From assembly GCF_039521565.1 (NCBI RefSeq), contig NZ_BAAACP010000005.1, positions 1-64,000 of the forward strand: a DNA stretch of 64,000 bases, written 5' to 3'. Under the pieces are notes generated by a model that was not told the DNA's origin, searched no databases, and was given only the letters and a program-made list of their open reading frames with translations. Positions 61,607 to 64,000 of the stretch are shown here, piece by piece (the first letter of the stretch is position 1; each line of letters begins with the position of its first letter). The position numbers and the translations under genes are program-made. The stretch is from Paraclostridium tenue (GTDB taxonomy: Bacteria > Bacillota > Clostridia > Peptostreptococcales > Peptostreptococcaceae).

Positions 61607-64000
61607 TTGCAACTTAAGGAACTTATAGATATAGTAAGAGAAAATACACAAAAATCTATGTGGGCTAGAGGATATACTTATTATAAAAAAGGTATAGTAG
61701 ACCAAGCTACTCCACATATGAAAAATGGAATATTAACAATTGATGGAATAATAGGTGCAGATTTCTCAAATGAAATTTACTATACATTACTTGAAATAGA
61801 TTTAAAGAAAAAAGAGATAATAAAAGCTAAATGTAATTGCATAGATTTTGTAAATAACGAAACTGAAAACTCAAATTTTATATGTAAACATAACATAGCA
61901 TCTTTTCTTCTTTATATAGACACGTTACAAAAACAAATAAAACAGCAAAAACTAGATAAAAAGAAAAAAGCTCAAGAACTAGAGCCATCTAAACAAATGT
62001 TAAAGCTTGCTAAAGAAAAATTAACACAAAATAAAAAAGTTAATTTAGATGTATATTTAAGTAAAAAAGAAGGAAGCATTGGAACATATTATCAAGCTAC
62101 CTTTAAAATAGGTAGTGAAAAAATGTATGTACTTAAAAGCATTCCTGAATTTATATATGCAAGAAAAGAAAAAAATACTATAAAATATGGTAAAGATTTT
62201 GAATATAATCCAGTAACAGATTATTTTTCTAAAGAAGATGAATTGATAGTTAATTTTATAGAAGAGTATATAAATATAGAACAAAACATATACAAAGAAT
62301 TTAAAAATGACGTGAAACTTATAGATGGTAAGAATTTAAATATATTAGAAAGTGGATTAAAAAAATTTCTTTTAAATCTTAATAATAAAGAATTTATATT
62401 TTCATATGAAGATAAAGAATACAAAACTAATATAGAAAATAAAGATATAGATATAAATTTTTATATAAATGAATCTAAAGATAAACTTACATTAAATTCT
62501 AATAGTAAAAACATTTATCCTCTAAATAATAAAGGGGATATATTGTTATTTAATGAAAAGATACATCTCATATCAGATAAACAATGTTATAATTATATAC
62601 CATTTCATAAGCTTCTAGAAAAAGATGGTAATATAGATTTTAAAAAAGAAGATGCAGATGGACTTTTTAATGGTTTATTACCTGTACTTAAAAGAGCATC
62701 AAAAGACATATCTTTTGATGCAAACTTACAAAAGCAAATAAGACACAATTTAGATGTGAAATTTTACTTTGATAAAATAAATCATAATATATCATGTTTT
62801 ATAGATTACGTATATACAGATGAAAATGAAAATAATAATAAAGGCTATATAATAAGAAACTTTAAAAAAGAAAATGAAATAGAAGACATAGTTTGTTCAT
62901 ATGGATTTGAAAGATATGGTGATAAGTTATTATGTAAACTTTCTCAAGATGAGTTATTTGTATTTTTCAAGGAAAAAATATATGAACTTAATAAATTAGG
63001 AGAGATATACTACTCAGATAAACTAAAAAAAGTTAAAGTTTATAAAAGTAATGATGTAAAAGCAAGCTTTAATTTAAATAAACAGAACTATTTAGAGTTT
63101 AATTTTAATATAGATGATATCTCAAAAGAAGAACTTGAAAATATACTTTGGGCATTAAGAAATAAAAGAAAATACTATAAATTGGGAAGTGGAAGCTATA
63201 TAGATCTTGAAGAAGATAAAATGGTTAAATTTTTAGAATTAGTAGATGATATCAAAAATAGACATGTAGAAAATTATAATAAAATAGATTCTAATGAAGA
63301 AAATAATGAGATATCTTATAGTTTAGGTAGTGCTAATTCTATATATTTAAAAAACTTAATAGATGAAAATGAATTTAACTTTATAAATGGGATTGAAAAG
63401 ATAAATGAAATATCAGATAAATTTGAAACAATTGATGATATAGAAGTTAGCTTACCCAAAAATTTAAAAGCAAATCTTAGAGAATATCAAATTCAAGGCT
63501 TTAAATGGTTTAAAAACTTAAATCATCTAAAATTTGGAGGTATACTAGCAGATGAAATGGGTCTAGGAAAAACTATTCAAACAATAGCATTTTTACTTTC
63601 TGAAAAAGGTAAAAAAAGTATAGTAGTAGCTCCTACATCACTCATATATAATTGGAAAAATGAACTTGAAACTTTTGCTCCAGATTTAAATGTATTAGTT
63701 TTACACGGTAATAAAAATGAAAGAAAAGAATTAATAAAAACTATAAAAGATAATGATTTAGTACTTACAACTTATACAATATTAAAAAATGACTTTAAAG
63801 AATTAGAAGATATAGTATTTGATTACTGTATAATAGATGAAGCTCAAAATATTAAAAATCCTTACTCTCAAAATTCAGAAGCTGTAAAAAAAGTAAATGC
63901 AAAAGTAAGATTTGCACTTACTGGAACTCCTATAGAAAACAATTTATTAGAACTATGGTCAATATTTGATTTTATTATGCCTGGATATTTATATTCAAAA
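61607..64000 (+). CDS. SWIM zinc-finger / SNF2 helicase, 3' end outside window
   Basis: 798 codons without a stop from TTG 61607 (GAGAGGTGAG upstream) to the window edge. A SWIM motif is C76-x-C78...C93-x-H95. A long middle region (about 105-620) corresponds to the SNF2-associated bacterial domain. The SNF2 ATPase begins near 625: GGILADEMGLGKTIQT (Walker A Lys at about 655), VVAPTSLIYNWKNE, DEAQ box at 744-747, and ALTGTPIENNLLELWS. The second helicase lobe is cut off. This architecture is the common Firmicute SNF2 (YwqA-like) family of DNA translocases, of uncertain cellular role. Confidence 0.93.
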   Translation, partial: MQLKELIDIVRENTQKSMWARGYTYYKKGIVDQATPHMKNGILTIDGIIGADFSNEIYYTLLEIDLKKKEIIKAKCNCIDFVNNETENSNFICKHNIASFLLYIDTLQKQIKQQKLDKKKKAQELEPSKQMLKLAKEKLTQNKKVNLDVYLSKKEGSIGTYYQATFKIGSEKMYVLKSIPEFIYARKEKNTIKYGKDFEYNPVTDYFSKEDELIVNFIEEYINIEQNIYKEFKNDVKLIDGKNLNILESGLKKFLLNLNNKEFIFSYEDKEYKTNIENKDIDINFYINESKDKLTLNSNSKNIYPLNNKGDILLFNEKIHLISDKQCYNYIPFHKLLEKDGNIDFKKEDADGLFNGLLPVLKRASKDISFDANLQKQIRHNLDVKFYFDKINHNISCFIDYVYTDENENNNKGYIIRNFKKENEIEDIVCSYGFERYGDKLLCKLSQDELFVFFKEKIYELNKLGEIYYSDKLKKVKVYKSNDVKASFNLNKQNYLEFNFNIDDISKEELENILWALRNKRKYYKLGSGSYIDLEEDKMVKFLELVDDIKNRHVENYNKIDSNEENNEISYSLGSANSIYLKNLIDENEFNFINGIEKINEISDKFETIDDIEVSLPKNLKANLREYQIQGFKWFKNLNHLKFGGILADEMGLGKTIQTIAFLLSEKGKKSIVVAPTSLIYNWKNELETFAPDLNVLVLHGNKNERKELIKTIKDNDLVLTTYTILKNDFKELEDIVFDYCIIDEAQNIKNPYSQNSEAVKKVNAKVRFALTGTPIENNLLELWSIFDFIMPGYLYSK

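Noticed and set aside
62057..62424. Minus-strand Phe/Tyr-rich frames inside the helicase gene
   Set aside because: Shadow frames of an uninterrupted plus-strand gene with clear SWIM and SNF2 motifs.

Overview
The window is one 64 kb stretch of very AT-rich DNA in which genes on both strands are mostly followed by strong intrinsic terminators. Base composition, AGGAGG-type ribosome binding sites, frequent TTG/GTG starts, class Ib ribonucleotide reductase, ribose and lactose/galactose operons and the many orphan sensor genes suggest a low-GC anaerobic Firmicute of class Clostridia. I infer a Peptostreptococcaceae-like genome (Romboutsia, Paraclostridium or Terrisporobacter type). That placement rests on general resemblance and not on a search. 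There is no prophage, CRISPR array, rRNA or intact insertion sequence.

Region by region. 0.3-6 kb: Fe-alcohol dehydrogenase, a zinc-finger/GIY-YIG-like fusion, initiator tRNA, an ion-transporter-superfamily permease, a TipA-type MerR regulator and a GNAT acetyltransferase. 6-14.5 kb: an orphan PAS histidine kinase, two tandem YhgE/Pip membrane proteins, a lipoprotein and a CcdA-TlpA fusion. 14.9-18.4 kb: an ECF sigma / membrane protein / ABC transporter operon. 18.4-22.8 kb: a gene remnant, a truncated FtsX-type permease, a YhhN lysoplasmalogenase, an unknown protein and GltS. 22.8-26.2 kb: nrdEF behind a clear pair of NrdR boxes. 26.2-28.3 kb: two damaged genes (a CPBP protease with an internal deletion and a frameshifted P-loop kinase) and a protein-kinase-like gene. 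28.3-36.7 kb: a lactose/galactose locus (AraC regulator, APC-type permease, lacZ, galK, galT). 37-42.8 kb: a complete rbsR-K-D-A-C-B ribose operon. 42.9-46.6 kb: thioesterase, ferredoxin-nitroreductase with divergent LysR regulator, and L-lactate dehydrogenase. 46.7-48.9 kb: two tandem paralogous 27-residue peptide genes, an IS-end-like remnant, a degenerate FtsZ-like protein and an unknown protein. 49-56.6 kb: U32 peptidase-family protein, YkvI, an AgrC-like kinase without partner, a DUF4163/DUF3298-type protein, a C_GCAxxG_C_C protein with a TDT transporter, and a fascin-like beta-trefoil protein. 57-61.4 kb: class V aminotransferase, a decayed second galK-galT pair and an esterase. 61.6 kb to the end: the first 798 codons of a SWIM/SNF2 helicase that runs off the window.

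Two themes stand out. Sugar metabolism was duplicated: the lacZ-linked galKT pair is intact, while the second pair carries a nonsense mutation, a homopolymer frameshift and a ~130-residue deletion. The strongest candidate for something undescribed is the 46.7-48.3 kb locus. It holds two 27-residue acidic tyrosine-rich peptides ending in a shared YDYSPDY motif, each with an excellent ribosome binding site. Just downstream is a 247-residue protein that reads as FtsZ with its GTP-binding signature lost but its T7-loop NxDxxD motif kept.
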